A stretch of DNA of 55,775 nt from Granulicella sp. (lineage in GTDB: Bacteria; Acidobacteriota; Terriglobia; Terriglobales; Acidobacteriaceae): contig JANXYX010000046.1 of the NCBI GenBank assembly GCA_025408425.1, positions 1 through 55,775 on the forward strand, given 5' to 3'. The notes beneath the pieces were generated by a model. That model had not been told where the DNA came from. It was given only the letters and a program-made list of their open reading frames with translations, and ran no database searches. Made by a program: the position numbers and the translations under genes. Within the stretch, counting starts at the first letter, position 1. Each line of letters starts with the position of its first letter. Positions 36,615 to 45,730 of this stretch are shown here, in pieces.

Positions 36615-37675
36615 CTGACCGGCAGTGCAAGATCCGGAGCCGAGAGCTTCTCTGGGATAGACGCGGCGGGTTGGCTGCAGATCCAGTACTCAACTTCAAG
36701 GCGGCCCTTTGAGGGGATCCAGCGGTAGGTTGGTACGTCGAAGAGTTTGCCCCGGTCAACCATCTCACGTCTTGATTCGGGAAACGGGGACACGCCGAAC
36801 TCCATTCCTCGCGTGATGGTATGTGCGTCCCATGGCGTCAACTGGCGGCTGCAGTTTTCCTCCCAGATGCCCATCCAGGGGAAATCAGTGCGTTTCCATA
36901 TGTAGCCGAATGCCAATTGATATTGGGGTGAGTAAGCCAGAAAAAAAGCATCTTGATGTCGCGGGTCGGCGAGGTGCGCGGTGTAGCCGCTTGCTGGAGC
37001 CGTGCCCTGCATCTGGCTAAGATCCGCTATGCCTCCGTCCTCGCGAGGAGCCGTCGGCCAGGCGAACTCAGCGCCTCTCTTCAGATAGGCATTGGAACCG
37101 GGATCGCTCTCCCCAACGATGGATCGCGTCATCGAAGCGCGAAACTGAGTCGTCGCTGGATCGAGAAACGGCGGACTGAGCGTGACGTGCTGCGTCCAGG
37201 CGATGGGACGGTCAAACTCTGCCAGATTCTCAAGACACTCGCGAATGAGTACATAGTTTTCGCATAATTGGATAGATCTGACAAATGCAAGTTGAGCCAG
37301 GGGAAGATTCAGTCGCGTCACGAGCCGGTTGGGCGTCTCGTCAATCTCGTAGCGACCCACCGAGCCTTCCCCGTGGGCTGTGAAGCCGGCTTCAGCTTCT
37401 TCGGTAGAAGGACCGCCAAACAGATCCAGGCACAGATTGTGGCCCATAATTCCGGCTAACAATTTTGCGTCAGACCCCTCACCAAATTGGGGGTGCTGCA
37501 CTGGGCTGTAGAGCGATGGCTCGATGGAGTTCCAGTGAGGCACCCAGAGCGGGCTCACTCCGGCCTGTTTATCAAAGACCTCAGCAATGTGACCGCCTTC
37601 CACAAGCACGGTCACTCGCAGATGGTCATTCTCTATGGTGGCCGCATGACGGCCTTTGAAGATAGTCTCCGACAC
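36611..37675 (-). CDS. aldose 1-epimerase-like (galactose mutarotase fold) protein
   Basis: 354 residues, cytoplasmic, last gene of the minus-strand sugar operon. GTG start at 37675 after GAGAGCTGCC. Mutarotase-like beta-sandwich: ATIENDHLRVTVLVEGGHIAEV, a NSIEPSLY region, GHNLCLDLFGGPS, WTQHVTLSPPFLD, AFFLAYSPQYQLAFGYIW and TRGMEFGVSPFPESR. It corresponds to the DUF4432/galactose-mutarotase-like group; the His and Glu of canonical mutarotases (WTQHVTL and GMEFGV) appear conserved. It probably interconverts anomers of the sugar handled by the operon. The gene lies 83 bases after the DUF1080 gene. Confidence 0.78.
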   Translation of the reverse strand: MSETIFKGRHAATIENDHLRVTVLVEGGHIAEVFDKQAGVSPLWVPHWNSIEPSLYSPVQHPQFGEGSDAKLLAGIMGHNLCLDLFGGPSTEEAEAGFTAHGEGSVGRYEIDETPNRLVTRLNLPLAQLAFVRSIQLCENYVLIRECLENLAEFDRPIAWTQHVTLSPPFLDPATTQFRASMTRSIVGESDPGSNAYLKRGAEFAWPTAPREDGGIADLSQMQGTAPASGYTAHLADPRHQDAFFLAYSPQYQLAFGYIWKRTDFPWMGIWEENCSRQLTPWDAHTITRGMEFGVSPFPESRREMVDRGKLFDVPTYRWIPSKGRLEVEYWICSQPAASIPEKLSAPDLALPVS

Positions 37676-37757
37676 AGGCAGCTCTCAAAAGATGAAATGA
37701 CGCAATCTATGGGGCAACAACAGAGGAACTCGAACAAGAACGTCGATCCATAGAGCG

Positions 37758-38648
37758 TTAGGGGAGCTTCTTCAACCAGATGTTGCGATGCGATATCTTC
37801 AGCGTGCCGCCACCCTCAATCTCCATCGCGATCAGCCCCTTTGCCTGAAGGAACTTGGGATCCGTATCGACGAGAACGGACATGACGTGCCCGTTGATGA
37901 TGTGGACGAGGGTGTTGCCGTCGGCGATGATTTCGACCTGATTCCACTCGCCGGGCTTGATGAAAGACTTGAGATCGTCAGAGCTTCCGAGTGTAGATAA
38001 CAGCGTTGGCTTCTTCCCGGGTTCAGTTGCGACGACCTGGCCGCGCCAGGCGATAATGCCGCGGGGGCTGTCCTGCTCGTAGAGTTGACCGGTATAGCGA
38101 TTGTTGAAGTCGAAGTCCATCTGGTAGCCGGACATGTTCCACTTGGCATGCTTTTGCAACAGAGCCTGACCTTGCTCCATGCGCTGCTTCATCTCGGGTG
38201 TAGCGTCTGGAGGCACTGGGCGAGGCTTTGGGGGAACGCTAAGGCTGCGGTACTGGACGCCGCCGTTGGCACCTTTCCCTTCGAGTTTCATCTCCAACCG
38301 AAGGCGGAAATTCGCAGGCTCTCCTCCGCGCCAGATGAGGTTGGTGGTGCCAGAGGGATTTGCGTCGCTGGATTCACCAACCAAGGCGCCATCTTCCACG
38401 TGCCAGACCTCGGACGGGCCATCCCATTCCTTCAAAGTCTTGCCGTCAAATATCTGCGTCCATCCTTCATGGTCTTCAAAATTGATGGGCTCAGGCTGCA
38501 CAAAAGGCGATGACCGCCGTGGCTGCGCCGCTTGTTGAGCAGCCACGCGGACGAGTCCAGATGTACTGGCTACTGTGATCGCTACTACAGCGGTAGCTAG
38601 TGAAGTTGCGGTGATGCCGAGATACTTCCTGCGAGCTTTCGAGACCAT
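37758..38648 (-). CDS. DUF1080 (3-keto-disaccharide hydrolase family) secreted protein
   Basis: 296 residues. AAGGAG 7 bases before the start. Leader SKARRKYLGITATS with a hydrophobic run and AAQQA end; the twin arginines suggest Tat export. The body is a LamG-like beta-sandwich of family PF06439: GWTQIFDGKTLKEWDG, VWHVEDGALVGES, NFRLRLEMKLEGKGANGGVQYRS, SGYQMDFDFNNRYTGQLYEQ, WNQVEIIADGNTLVHIINGH and GLIAMEIEGGGTLKISHRN. Some members hydrolyse glycosidic bonds of 3-keto-glycosides after oxidation by Gfo/Idh or flavin dehydrogenases. With the Gfo/Idh gene 31 bases upstream this supports 3-keto-sugar use, but substrate and even activity are inference here. Confidence 0.85.
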   Translation of the reverse strand: MVSKARRKYLGITATSLATAVVAITVASTSGLVRVAAQQAAQPRRSSPFVQPEPINFEDHEGWTQIFDGKTLKEWDGPSEVWHVEDGALVGESSDANPSGTTNLIWRGGEPANFRLRLEMKLEGKGANGGVQYRSLSVPPKPRPVPPDATPEMKQRMEQGQALLQKHAKWNMSGYQMDFDFNNRYTGQLYEQDSPRGIIAWRGQVVATEPGKKPTLLSTLGSSDDLKSFIKPGEWNQVEIIADGNTLVHIINGHVMSVLVDTDPKFLQAKGLIAMEIEGGGTLKISHRNIWLKKLP

Positions 38649-38679
38649 AATTTCTCCTTAAAACAATCCACCGTTCCTG

Positions 38680-39837
38680 CTAGTCGACAGCTACTTCTTC
38701 CCACTGCCTTGTCTTTGCGGACTTCAGGACCGCGTCTGTTACATATTCTGTGGCGAGACCGTCGCGAAACGTTGGAGCCGCAGGTTTGTTCTCGCCGACG
38801 CACTGCAAAAAGTCCGCGATCTGGTGAATGAACGTGTGCTCATACCCAATCTGCAGTCCAGGAACCCACCAATGCTTCATGTAGGGATGATCGCTGTCGG
38901 TGATGTGAATGTTCTTCCAGCCGCGCAGGTGAGCTTCATCGCGATGATCGAAGTATTCGAGACGGTGCAGATCGTGCAGGTCCCACGATGCGGATGCGCG
39001 CTCGCCGTTGATCTCCAATGTGAAGAGTGCCTTGTGCCCACGCGCGTAACGTGTCGCTTCGAAGAGCGCCATCGAGCCATTCGCAAAACGGCACATGAAT
39101 GCACTGGCGTCGTCGATCTTGACTGGCGTAACTTCACCAGTGAGGCTGTGCTTGCGCTCTTTGATGAAGGTCTCGGTCATAGCAGAGACCTCGGTGATTG
39201 GTCCATTCAGCCAGAGGGCCATATCGATGTTATGGGCGAGTAGATCTCCCGTGACGCCGCTGCCCGCCACTGATGCATCCAGACGCCAAAGGCCTTCACC
39301 GCCTTGAGGCAGATCCTGCGAAATCGTCCAATCCTGCAGAAACTGCGATCGATAATGGAAGATGCGGCCGAAGCGGTTTTCGTCCAGCAGGTTCTTTAAC
39401 ATCGTCACCGCAGGGACGCGGCGGTAGTTATACCAGACCATATTGGGGACATTGGCAGATTCGACGGCATCCACCATTGTTTTTGCTTCTTCAGCAGTGC
39501 GGCCCAGCGGCTTTTCACAGAGCACCATCTTGCCGGCTTTAGCGGCTGCTATGGCAATCTCAGCATGGGTGTTATTGGGGCTCGCGATGTCGATTAGGTC
39601 GATGTCCTTCCGCTCGACCAAAGCTCGCCAGTCGGTCTCAATCGATTGATAGCCCCAGTTGTCGGCAAAGCCTTTGACCCGGTCTGCATTGCGAGCGCAC
39701 ACGGCCTTCAGGACCGGCTGGTAAGGGAGATCAAAGAAGCGGGGGGCCTGCAGAAATGCGTTCGAATGCGTGCGCCCCATAAAGCCATAACCGACTAGTC
39801 CAACGTTGAGTGCTTTTTTCGATGCCACAGTGGTCAT
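38680..39837 (-). CDS. Gfo/Idh/MocA-family sugar oxidoreductase
   Basis: 385 residues counted from ATG 39837; GGGGAG lies directly against this ATG, so a GTG three codons in (39828) has better spacing and may be the real start. No leader, so cytoplasmic. N-terminal Rossmann fold [19 protein letters not shown], with the catalytic-loop motif [17 protein letters not shown] (EKP at the usual place) and [13 protein letters not shown]-terminal domain has [19 protein letters not shown], where the His/Asp pair is the expected catalytic set. The family oxidises or reduces sugars and inositols with NAD(P), including C3 oxidation of glycosides. It lies 8 bases after the TIM-barrel gene and 31 before DUF1080. 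Confidence 0.92.
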   Translation of the reverse strand: MTTVASKKALNVGLVGYGFMGRTHSNAFLQAPRFFDLPYQPVLKAVCARNADRVKGFADNWGYQSIETDWRALVERKDIDLIDIASPNNTHAEIAIAAAKAGKMVLCEKPLGRTAEEAKTMVDAVESANVPNMVWYNYRRVPAVTMLKNLLDENRFGRIFHYRSQFLQDWTISQDLPQGGEGLWRLDASVAGSGVTGDLLAHNIDMALWLNGPITEVSAMTETFIKERKHSLTGEVTPVKIDDASAFMCRFANGSMALFEATRYARGHKALFTLEINGERASASWDLHDLHRLEYFDHRDEAHLRGWKNIHITDSDHPYMKHWWVPGLQIGYEHTFIHQIADFLQCVGENKPAAPTFRDGLATEYVTDAVLKSAKTRQWEEVAVD

Positions 39838-39845
39838 CTCCCCTT

Positions 39846-40895
39846 TCAATTCCAACCGTGGGCGTCGCGCACCCGGATCATTGTTGCAAGGACGCTGCGC
39901 CATGTGTCAGGCGATAGCATCATGGAGTTAGGGAACATGCAGCCATCCCAGCAGATATGCTCGAAGGCTCGTGTCGGTGCACCGTTGTCGTCGCGCATCC
40001 AGAGTCCTGCCACTTTGACGATGTCCATCTTCCCGTTGGGATCGTTGGGTGGGCAGTGCCGGCCAGTCTTGTCATGCGAACCGGAACCCTTTACGGTGCC
40101 ATCGTTCTGCGCAACATGGAAGTCAATCGTCCATGGACGAAGAGCATCGGTTACCTGGCGCAGTGCATCCATGACAACATCAGGATCGGACCAGTCAAAG
40201 TCTGCCGGAATAATCCGGCTCTCGGGTGAGTTGTAGCCAAGCGTATAGAGCATCGTGTGTGCCATATCCGCCTGGAAACCCAGTGTCTCGGGCCGATCTA
40301 CCAGCTCGAGAAGCTCTTTCATGTGCTTCCATCCGTGCATCCCTGCCCAGCAGATCTCACCCTCGGCTGCGAGACGCTCTCCGTATCCTTCCGCAATCGT
40401 GCAGGCCTCACGGAAAGTCTCGGCGATACGCTTGGTGTTGCCCCCCGGATCGCCTGCCCAATCCGCCGGGCTTGCGGCTGAATCGATGCGCACGATGCCG
40501 TACTTACGAATGCCGAGCCGACGCAATTTCTGCCCGATCTCACAGGACTTGCGAACCTGCGTTAGAAAACGTCCACGCTCCTCCTCCGATCCCATAGCTG
40601 AACCACCGCCAGCGGGAGGCCATACCGGAGCAACCAGAGAACCAGCTACGAGGTTGTAACCGGCGAGCTTATCGGTTAGAACCTTCAGATCATCATCGGT
40701 CGAATCGATGTCAGTGTGAGGCAGCGAAAGAAATAGGTCGACGCCGTCAAACTTCGTCCCGTCGACCTCGGCCGCGGCCGTCAGGCTAAGCATGGTGTCG
40801 AGATCAATTGCGGGTTCGGAATCCGGCCCTTTGCCCACGATACCAGGCCACATAGCATTGTGAAGGGCAGGGAAATTGTGTTTGGTTGTGCTCAT
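39846..40895 (-). CDS. sugar isomerase/epimerase TIM barrel, cytoplasmic
   Basis: 349 residues. AGGAG 6 bases before ATG. AP-endonuclease-2-like barrel without a leader, unlike the exported relative at 26865. Visible parts: [99 protein letters not shown] and [15 protein letters not shown]. The Glu, Asp, His and Glu/Asp ligands expected for a divalent metal can be placed in EICWAG, QADMAH and DFHVAQND. Probably acts on an unphosphorylated keto-sugar or sugar acid between the Gfo/Idh and cupin proteins. Spaced 21 bases after the cupin gene. Confidence 0.83.
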   Translation of the reverse strand: MSTTKHNFPALHNAMWPGIVGKGPDSEPAIDLDTMLSLTAAAEVDGTKFDGVDLFLSLPHTDIDSTDDDLKVLTDKLAGYNLVAGSLVAPVWPPAGGGSAMGSEEERGRFLTQVRKSCEIGQKLRRLGIRKYGIVRIDSAASPADWAGDPGGNTKRIAETFREACTIAEGYGERLAAEGEICWAGMHGWKHMKELLELVDRPETLGFQADMAHTMLYTLGYNSPESRIIPADFDWSDPDVVMDALRQVTDALRPWTIDFHVAQNDGTVKGSGSHDKTGRHCPPNDPNGKMDIVKVAGLWMRDDNGAPTRAFEHICWDGCMFPNSMMLSPDTWRSVLATMIRVRDAHGWN

Positions 40896-40916
40896 AACGC
40901 GCTCCTACCGGTATTT

Positions 40917-42140
40917 CTATTTGTTGTCTTTTCGAAGGGGTTCAGCGTCCGGGTTGCCGGGGCCGAAGTGTTTCAGCATAACCAGGGGATCGGTACTGCT
41001 TGGGTTCTCGATCGTGATCCCTTCCTTGGCAGCGGCTGCCGTCACAAACAACTCATCCTGCGTCAGTTGACCGAACCGAATCATAGAAGGCGTTGCGACC
41101 GGCGTTTTGCCGAAGGTACCATAGCCTTGCGTGAGGATCAGGCCGTAAGCCGCCGCGTCTTTGATGGTTACGCTGCGCTTTGGCAGCACGGTGAGTTCCT
41201 TTGCCGAGTAATACGGCGTCCCATACGTGATCCACATCTCGCGATATCCAGCCGCCTCCATCTCAGGAATCGGATGCACCGGCGTGGGGTGGGTCTTGTT
41301 GGTCTTGGCAAACTCCGGATTAACGTTGGCTTCCCAATCGAGCATGCTGATCAGGTAGTCAAGATCATGATGGAACTCTGGCTTGACGTCCTTCGTCAAT
41401 AGACTCCAGTCGACGATGCGTCCTTCCACCTCGGACTGGAACATAGCGAACACATCACTGTTGACCTGGGGTTCATAGGTTACAAGCGATCCGGGAGCGT
41501 GCAGGATGCCAGGATTGATCTGCCAGCCACTGCCTGGCTCAAGCCTGTATGCGCGCGAGAGAAGGAGGATGCCATTATCGCCTTGGTTCCATCGCTCCAG
41601 ACAACGGCGAAGATCTTCCTTTGTTGTCCCCGGCTCCAGGCCCATGTACGTGTGTGGAAAGTTGTTGTTCAGCTGGTTGTACTGTGGCGGGAAGTAGTAG
41701 GCCTCGGGTTTGCCCTTGTGTCCGACAAGTTTGGCAAACTCATCGCTCTGATGCATGTGATGAGGGATCGGACCCATGTTGTCGAAGAACTTGCAGAGCA
41801 GATTCCACCCACCTTCGCGCTCCATCACATCTGCGCCAAGCAGCAGATCTCCAGCAGCCTCAACCGCATCCTTAAGCAGAAACTTGTCGCCAGAGTCGGG
41901 ATGAACGTAGCTCAGCCCCTCGTCTGGGGTGGTATCGGGCCCGTTGGAGGCTTTTGTCGTCGAAGAAAACCATCGCTCATTAATGCCTCCTCTGTGCCCC
42001 CCAAACGAGTAAAGATCATCTGGATGCAGCTTTAATCTGCGTCCAGGGATCATGAAGGAACGTGGCACCCACGACGGTTCTAGTTTTAGTACGCCCGCAC
42101 CTGTGTTGATGGCTTCCTGGACTCGTGCTCGATCTAACAT
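40917..42140 (-). CDS. cupin-fold protein, class I mannose-6-phosphate isomerase-like
   Basis: 407 residues, first gene of the operator-controlled minus-strand operon. GGGGGAG 6 bases before ATG. Two cupin-like parts: a metal-binding first cupin with HHMHQSDEFAKLVGHKGKPEAYYFPP and an HAPGSLVTYEP second motif, which resemble the Glu/His zinc sites of phosphomannose isomerases (QPHHMH, EAYY). The length fits class I PMI (about 390-420), but the usual PMI N-terminus is missing and the C-terminus (APEL-like sheet) has GTPYYSAKELTVLPKRSVTI. I read it as an isomerase of an unphosphorylated or phosphorylated hexose. Homogentisate-dioxygenase-type cupins are a less likely alternative. Confidence 0.65.
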   Translation of the reverse strand: MLDRARVQEAINTGAGVLKLEPSWVPRSFMIPGRRLKLHPDDLYSFGGHRGGINERWFSSTTKASNGPDTTPDEGLSYVHPDSGDKFLLKDAVEAAGDLLLGADVMEREGGWNLLCKFFDNMGPIPHHMHQSDEFAKLVGHKGKPEAYYFPPQYNQLNNNFPHTYMGLEPGTTKEDLRRCLERWNQGDNGILLLSRAYRLEPGSGWQINPGILHAPGSLVTYEPQVNSDVFAMFQSEVEGRIVDWSLLTKDVKPEFHHDLDYLISMLDWEANVNPEFAKTNKTHPTPVHPIPEMEAAGYREMWITYGTPYYSAKELTVLPKRSVTIKDAAAYGLILTQGYGTFGKTPVATPSMIRFGQLTQDELFVTAAAAKEGITIENPSSTDPLVMLKHFGPGNPDAEPLRKDNK

Positions 42141-42286
42141 TTGGTACTCCCCCGAATAGCTCTTGTCCGATTCAGACTAGTGATTCATTTGGTCGAAATT
42201 TTTACATCCTAAAGGCGTTCAACATCAGCTCCCGGCTATGGCAGCTTTCACTTGTCAACGAGGCAGGAGATTATTCCCCTCACAAA
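42141..42286 (-). other. leader region of the minus-strand sugar operon
   Basis: 146 bases between operator copy 2 and the cupin start on the minus strand. No structure beyond the ribosome-binding site was found. Confidence 0.4.
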
Positions 42287-42335
42287 TGAGACGTCTCAAG
42301 ACGGAACTGTATGCGAAACAACTCAACGGTGTCAA
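42287..42335 (-). promoter_or_regulatory. promoter plus LacI-type operator TGAGACGTCTCA (copy 2)
   Basis: On the minus strand: TTGACA (42335-42330), an 18-base spacer, TACAGT (42311-42306), 7 bases, then the palindrome TGAGACGTCTCA (42298-42287). The same operator and the same -35 with the same spacer as copy 1. It drives the cupin, TIM-barrel, Gfo/Idh, DUF1080 and mutarotase genes. The region 42336-42544 to its right shows no gene and contains the end of the YVTN transcription unit. Confidence 0.83.
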
Positions 42336-42544
42336 TCACATTGAATCGCTGCAAATCCTGACTATTGGTTCGCTGCTCCTGTGTCGTCTCGCCGGGGGCA
42401 GCAATGTGTGCGCGCTCGGGTCGAGGGGGACAGGATGCGGGAGCGTTTTTGGACGCAGAGACCTTGCTTTGAATATCTGTTCGATCACGGACCCTCACAG
42501 TCTGCCTATGGCCAAGGGCAGAGTGTGAGACGACCACAAATGAG

Positions 42545-43612
42545 TTAGCGATCGAGGACTACGACCCCCCATGGTCCAGTTCCTGCCTTGATCTTGCGGA
42601 TAACTGTGTTTGTCGTGAGGTCGACTGCAGTGATGTCGTTCGAGGGCCCGTTAGCCGAATACAGAGTTCTGCTGTCGGGGGACAAGCAGATGCCCCATGG
42701 CCGCTGGCCGACTTCAACCGATCCCAGGACGGAGTTGGTAGCGGTGTCGATAGTAAATACCTGATGCCCGCGGCCTGTACTGACATACAGTTTTGTGCCA
42801 TCCTGCGATAGCAGCAAGCCCATCGGCTTGATTACGCCGGGTTTGCCCAGAGAGATGGCCTGCAGCATCTTGTGTTTCTTTGCATCGACGACTACGACTG
42901 TGCCATCATTTTCCGCGTTGACATAGGCGCGCGATCCGTCCGGAAGGAACGCAATCGAGCGAGGCCGGTGGCCTACCTTGAACGTCTTCACGATCTTGCC
43001 GGCCACGGGATCGAGGACGGAGATGGTGCCGTCTTCTTCCGACGTGACGTAGACGATCTTGCCGTCCGGCGATACCTTGACACCTTCGGGTTGCGCGCCC
43101 ACCTTCAGCGTCTTCACGATCTCCCCTGAGGCGATGTCAACGATACTGACTCCGGAGATGTCTTCGTTGGAGACAAACAACAGCTTCCCATCCTTGCTGA
43201 TGTCGAAGTTCTCTGGATCGGAGCCGCCATGGATCGTGCGGACGATCTTCCCCTGGGCAACGTCAAAGACGCCAATTCCATCGGCACTCTTGTCGGGGGG
43301 TGGTAGGGTGCTTTCGTCCACGTCGGGGCCTGCAATCGGTGATCCGCTGAGAGCTACGAAAAGGGTTTTGTGATCCGAACTCACATGAATGCCGCGCGGA
43401 CGCTTCCCCAGCGGGATCGTCGCAACTACGCGGGACGTTCCCGAGTCAATTATCGTCATATCGCCTGAGACCTCGTTGGTCACATAGATCCGCGGCAATG
43501 AGGATTCAGCGAGAGGCTCCGGTGCCACGGTGGTCGTCTGTTTGGAGGAGTTGCAACCAGTCGAGAATACCGAGAGAACTACTGCCAACAGCATGAAGTG
43601 TGATTTAGGCAT
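42545..43612 (-). CDS. YVTN-type beta-propeller lipoprotein
   Basis: 355 residues. Lipoprotein-like leader MLLAVVLSVFSTGC (C near 20). Seven repeats of the YVTN propeller type: RIYVTNEVSGDMTIID, TLFVALSG, LLFVSNEDISGVSIVD, IVYVTSEEDGTISVLD, RAYVNAENDGTVVVVD, KLYVSTGRGHQVFTID and TLYSANGPSNDITAVD. Such proteins resemble the d1 domain of nitrite reductase or surface layer propellers and often accompany cytochromes and peroxidases in quinohemoprotein or methylamine-type loci. Here it is the last gene of the array that follows the ABC importer, 3 bases after the cupredoxin-like gene. No heme ligand is seen. Role inferred: periplasmic redox partner or scaffold. Confidence 0.87.
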   Translation of the reverse strand: MPKSHFMLLAVVLSVFSTGCNSSKQTTTVAPEPLAESSLPRIYVTNEVSGDMTIIDSGTSRVVATIPLGKRPRGIHVSSDHKTLFVALSGSPIAGPDVDESTLPPPDKSADGIGVFDVAQGKIVRTIHGGSDPENFDISKDGKLLFVSNEDISGVSIVDIASGEIVKTLKVGAQPEGVKVSPDGKIVYVTSEEDGTISVLDPVAGKIVKTFKVGHRPRSIAFLPDGSRAYVNAENDGTVVVVDAKKHKMLQAISLGKPGVIKPMGLLLSQDGTKLYVSTGRGHQVFTIDTATNSVLGSVEVGQRPWGICLSPDSRTLYSANGPSNDITAVDLTTNTVIRKIKAGTGPWGVVVLDR

Positions 43613-43615
43613 GGA

Positions 43616-44407
43616 TCATCTTCCCTTGAACGTGAAATTTGACATAGTGTCGTTGCGCGGAGAAACAGTTACTTCCTGCTCCTGCATCCCTAGATTCTCC
43701 TGCCAGACCGCAAGTGTATAAGTGCCGGGAGGCAGGTTTTTAATCGCAAAATTTCCATCTTCTTTAGAGACAGCGAAGTAGGGATGATCTAAAACTCCGA
43801 TGTAGGCATGCATCCAGCTATGAATGTTGCACTTCACTCGGATCATCACTTCGCGCTTCACAAACTTGCGGCTAAGTGGAGCATCTCCTGGTCCCTGGCT
43901 ATGGTTCCACTCTCGATTGATCTCTGCCATTGGATGGATGTTGTGGGTAACCGGGTCCGAATTCGTGACCTGCAGAACCTGATTCGTTTGGATGCCCATG
44001 ATACGTGGTCTAAACCAGCAGCCGCTCTGGTCGATCGTGACCGGGGTAGCGGGAGCTTCGAAGTTTTTTCCTTCCAGTCCGGTCTTCACGTAGATGAAGG
44101 CGTTTGCCAGTGCGCCATTGGCACTTACAATCAATGACTCATCAAAGGCTTTGCCGTGATGCGCCTCGACGCACGCTGGATCTTCGCTCATGTCGATCAG
44201 CTTGCGGGCGGGCTTCTTGCCTGCATAACGGACTGTCCCAGTAATTGACCCAGAGGTCGTAGCGTCCACCTTGAAGTACGAGACGGCAGGTTGAGCCCCG
44301 GAGCTGGGTACAGGCGTTGCTGCTGGCTTATTGGAACAGCCCGTTTCCATTGCGACAATGCAACAGATACAGAGAGCAAGCCTGCAAGTCATGGTCATCT
44401 CAGTCAT
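43616..44407 (-). CDS. cupredoxin/carboxypeptidase-regulatory-like lipoprotein
   Basis: 263 residues. Leader TCRLALCICCIVAMETGC ends in a lipobox-like C. GSITGTVRYAGKKPARKL starts a carboxypeptidase-regulatory-like beta sandwich, and a cupredoxin-like part follows: LQVTNSDPVTHNIHPMA with a His, then VMIRVKCNIHSWMHAYIGVLDHPYFAV. The His and the Cys-Asn-Ile-His-x-x-Met-His set is the spacing expected for a blue-copper site, as in methylamine-utilisation-like proteins. The C-terminus has NFAIKNLPPGTYTLAVW. By inference an electron carrier or copper protein for the MauG-like enzyme just upstream (5 bases apart). Confidence 0.8.
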   Translation of the reverse strand: MTEMTMTCRLALCICCIVAMETGCSNKPAATPVPSSGAQPAVSYFKVDATTSGSITGTVRYAGKKPARKLIDMSEDPACVEAHHGKAFDESLIVSANGALANAFIYVKTGLEGKNFEAPATPVTIDQSGCWFRPRIMGIQTNQVLQVTNSDPVTHNIHPMAEINREWNHSQGPGDAPLSRKFVKREVMIRVKCNIHSWMHAYIGVLDHPYFAVSKEDGNFAIKNLPPGTYTLAVWQENLGMQEQEVTVSPRNDTMSNFTFKGR

Positions 44408-44412
44408 CTAAT

Positions 44413-45648
44413 CTAGCCCTTCCCTGGCGGGCCTACGTTTGGCGGCATCTCGCCTGTCAGCGACTTCAGAAACTCCACCAAGTCAGCGCGGTCCTGACCC
44501 GATAGAGCGACGCTACGAATTTCTTTATCGAGGTAGGGGTTGGAGTTTCCTCCCCCTGCATAGAAATCTACGACATCCTTCAATGTCTTGAGTCCACCAT
44601 CGTGCATATAGGGGGCTGTATTTGCGATGTTGCGAAGCGTAGGGGTCTTAAATGACCCCTTGTCGGCCTCGATCTTTGTTTTGTGGAAGCGCCCGACATC
44701 GGTGAACATCCCAGCGTCCCCGGCTCCCTCGCCGGTGTTGTGAAATTTCCCGTCAGTGAAGAGGGCATACTCCGGGCCAATCGTGTGGCACGCTGCGCAG
44801 TTTCCCTTGTGCGGATCGATAAATAGCGCAAGACCCCGGACCTGCGCGGGGGTGAGTGCGCCCTCATCGCCTCCATACCGATAGCGATCAAATGCGGAGT
44901 TCCCACTTAGAACGGTTCGTTCAAAGCTCGCTAGCGCCTTTTGCACGCGGCCAAAGGTTACGCCCTCGCTGCCAAAAGCTCTCTGAAACATTGCCTGGTA
45001 GACCGGATCTGCCCCGAGCTTTGAGACGGAGACCTCGTGCGTCTGATTCATCTCCACCGGGTCGGTGATGGGACTGGCTGCCTGCTCCTCGAGGCTCAGA
45101 GCCCGGCCGTCCCAAAACTGAAGCGGCAGGTAAGCGGTGTTGACAATGGTCGGAGCGTTACGAACGCCCGTCATCCCTCGTACCCCTCTCGAACGAGCAA
45201 GACCGTCTGTGAAGGCAAGTTGTGGGCTGTGACACGAGGCACAAGCTACTGAGTTGTCCTGCGAGAGTCGAACGTCGTAGAACAGCTTGCGACCCAGCGC
45301 AATCGTAGCCTCAGTAGGAGGGTTATTAGCAGGGATGGGAACAGGAGGCAGACCCAAAGGCACCTTGATCGTAACTGCCGGGCCGACTGGGATCTCGCTC
45401 ACAGACCTGTTACAGCCAGTAAAGGCCAGTGCTGGAATCAGCAGTAGAGCCAACTGAACTGCGAATTGTGCCGCTCGCCCGTGTGAGGGGAAATGGGGCT
45501 CGCAAGTATCCTCGATGCCTTTAGATCCGATCTTCGGAGAGATGCCCATACTTCGACTCGTTCGCAGAATATTTACCAAAATGTCGCTCAAAGCATTGTC
45601 CGATACTTCAGATCTAAATCCCATAGACGTTTGAATTACGTTTGGCAA
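44413..45648 (-). CDS. MauG/cytochrome c peroxidase-family di-heme lipoprotein
   Basis: 411 residues counted from TTG 45648 (TAGGA just upstream); the start is uncertain, and an ATG at 45549 would give a normal lipoprotein leader. Hydrophobic leader AVQLALLLIPALAFTGC. Two c-type hemes: CASCH at 136-140 and CAACH at 284-288. Typical motifs: LGRKLFYDVRLSQDNSVACASCHSP in two parts, RNAPTIVNTAYLPLQFWDGRA, DPVEMNQTHEVSV and TPTLRNIANTAPYMHDGGLKTL. Periplasmic peroxidases or MauG-like oxidases use these hemes to reduce peroxide or oxidise proteins. It begins 82 bases after the ABC permease-SBP fusion on the same strand. Confidence 0.92.
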   Translation of the reverse strand: MPNVIQTSMGFRSEVSDNALSDILVNILRTSRSMGISPKIGSKGIEDTCEPHFPSHGRAAQFAVQLALLLIPALAFTGCNRSVSEIPVGPAVTIKVPLGLPPVPIPANNPPTEATIALGRKLFYDVRLSQDNSVACASCHSPQLAFTDGLARSRGVRGMTGVRNAPTIVNTAYLPLQFWDGRALSLEEQAASPITDPVEMNQTHEVSVSKLGADPVYQAMFQRAFGSEGVTFGRVQKALASFERTVLSGNSAFDRYRYGGDEGALTPAQVRGLALFIDPHKGNCAACHTIGPEYALFTDGKFHNTGEGAGDAGMFTDVGRFHKTKIEADKGSFKTPTLRNIANTAPYMHDGGLKTLKDVVDFYAGGGNSNPYLDKEIRSVALSGQDRADLVEFLKSLTGEMPPNVGPPGKG

Positions 45649-45730
45649 GATGTCCTAAATGCGGGTGGCTATCGTCGACAGTAGAAATTCGATGTCAACG
45701 ATACGTAGTTCCGCTTTGCGAAACTACTGG

